From: an uncultured Bacilli bacterium
Lineage (GTDB): Bacteria; Bacillota_I; Bacilli_A; RF39; UBA660
NCBI GenBank assembly: GCA_944358375.1
Contig: CALVQT010000012.1
Span: forward strand, 1-24,280
Reading direction: 5' to 3'
Length of the DNA: 24,280 nucleotides
In this document: in pieces, positions 24,116 to 24,280 of the stretch
Layout: every line of letters starts with the position of its first letter
Position numbering within the stretch: the first letter of the stretch is position 1
Made by a program: the position numbers and the translations under genes
Notes under the pieces: generated by a model
Told to the model about the DNA's origin: nothing
What the model saw: the letters and a program-made list of their open reading frames with translations, nothing else
Database searches by the model: none

Positions 24116-24280
24116 TGAACTGAACCCCAAAAGTTGGATAGTTTATAAATAGTTTCTAATTAGAGGATTGTAACCTGTAATTTACAGGGGACAGTCCTTT
24201 TAGTTTTACTTTAATTCTATCATAATTGTAATAATAAATATAGTCATCTATTGCTTTTATCAAGTCATCTAATGTTTTAT
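24116..24280 (-). mobile_element. IS3-family insertion sequence, right end
   Basis: From 24116 the plus strand reads TGAACTGAACCCC and then AAAAGTTGGA, a typical IS3-family terminal repeat; the outer base pair is TG/CA. It is followed by the end of an orfB-type transposase. The element runs out of the window, so its other end and the target duplication cannot be checked. Confidence 0.85.
24156..24280 (-). CDS. IS3-family transposase OrfB, C-terminal end (partial)
   Basis: Forty residues precede the TAG at 24156-24158; the 5' part lies beyond the window. The segment YIYYYNYDRIKVKLKGLSPV, then NYR, is the conserved C-terminal end of the DDE integrase (rve) domain in IS3/IS150 transposases (the Y-N-x-x-R-x-x-x-x-L-x-G-x-S-P-x-x-Y pattern). 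The stop lies 40 bases from the IS end, as usual. Whether the transposase is intact is unknown. A perfect 15-base palindrome (CCTGTAAATTACAGG on the minus strand) spans the SPVNYR codons. Confidence 0.9.
   Translation of the reverse strand, partial: KTLDDLIKAIDDYIYYYNYDRIKVKLKGLSPVNYRLQSSN

Noticed and set aside
24171..24185. 15-base palindrome in the IS end as a binding site or terminator
   Set aside because: It lies in the codons for the conserved SPVNYR end of the transposase, has no usable loop and no U-tract, so coding constraint and chance explain it.
1..24280. tRNA, rRNA or CRISPR array
   Set aside because: I saw no cloverleaf-like GC-rich stretch, no rRNA-like conserved blocks and no regularly spaced direct repeats anywhere in the window. 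A tRNAscan or CRISPR finder run would be decisive.

Overview
The window is very AT-rich and reads like a low-GC Bacillota or Mycoplasmatota-type bacterium of the Bacilli/Erysipelotrichia/RF39 kind. The support is strong AGGAGG-type ribosome binding sites, short AU-rich hairpin terminators, extended -10 promoters (TGnTATAAT), and a FemAB-family peptidoglycan ligase, which implies a cell wall. TGA, TAG and TAA all end genes here and TGG encodes Trp, so this is the standard code, not the Mycoplasma code. Species cannot be named from the sequence. All genes but one (FemAB, 17448-18746) lie on the minus strand.

Layout from left to right. 1-205: a promoter and start codon whose reading frame closes after 19 codons at the window edge, then a terminator. 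206-598: a small gene broken by one in-frame TAG. 742-3641: two overlapping DUF262 genes, the second also carrying a DUF1524 HNH nuclease domain; this is a GmrSD-like, probably anti-phage, module and the most accessory-looking part. 3780-4457: a YjbR/MmcQ-like protein. 4553-7512: a copper operon (flavodoxin, CopZ, CopA). 7594-9473: housekeeping small genes (a deoxyribosyltransferase-like protein, a HAD-like phosphatase, Maf, an ASCH protein). 9580-13826: an ABC importer of the ferric iron/phosphonate/polyamine superfamily (binding protein, ATPase, fused permease) with a GNAT acetyltransferase at its end, preceded by a leader that can fold and holds a tiny reading frame. 14094-14897: a short-chain dehydrogenase. 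14956-16532: a membrane-anchored rhodanese and a membrane-anchored tandem thioredoxin protein, translationally coupled. 16629-17339: a membrane-tethered XRE regulator. 17448-18746: the FemAB ligase. 18743-21372: prolyl-tRNA editing protein, ABC exporter ATPase and permease, and an unrecognised 82-residue protein, all tightly coupled. 21435-24053: a P2-type (Ca2+-like) ATPase. 24116-24280: the right end of an IS3-family element, abutting the ATPase promoter.

The transcription units are separated by compact hairpins, and several promoters sit directly beside the preceding terminator. The best leads are the DUF262 pair, the amber-interrupted gene, the structured leader before the importer, the altered metal-site residues of the P2 ATPase, and the rhodanese-thioredoxin pair.
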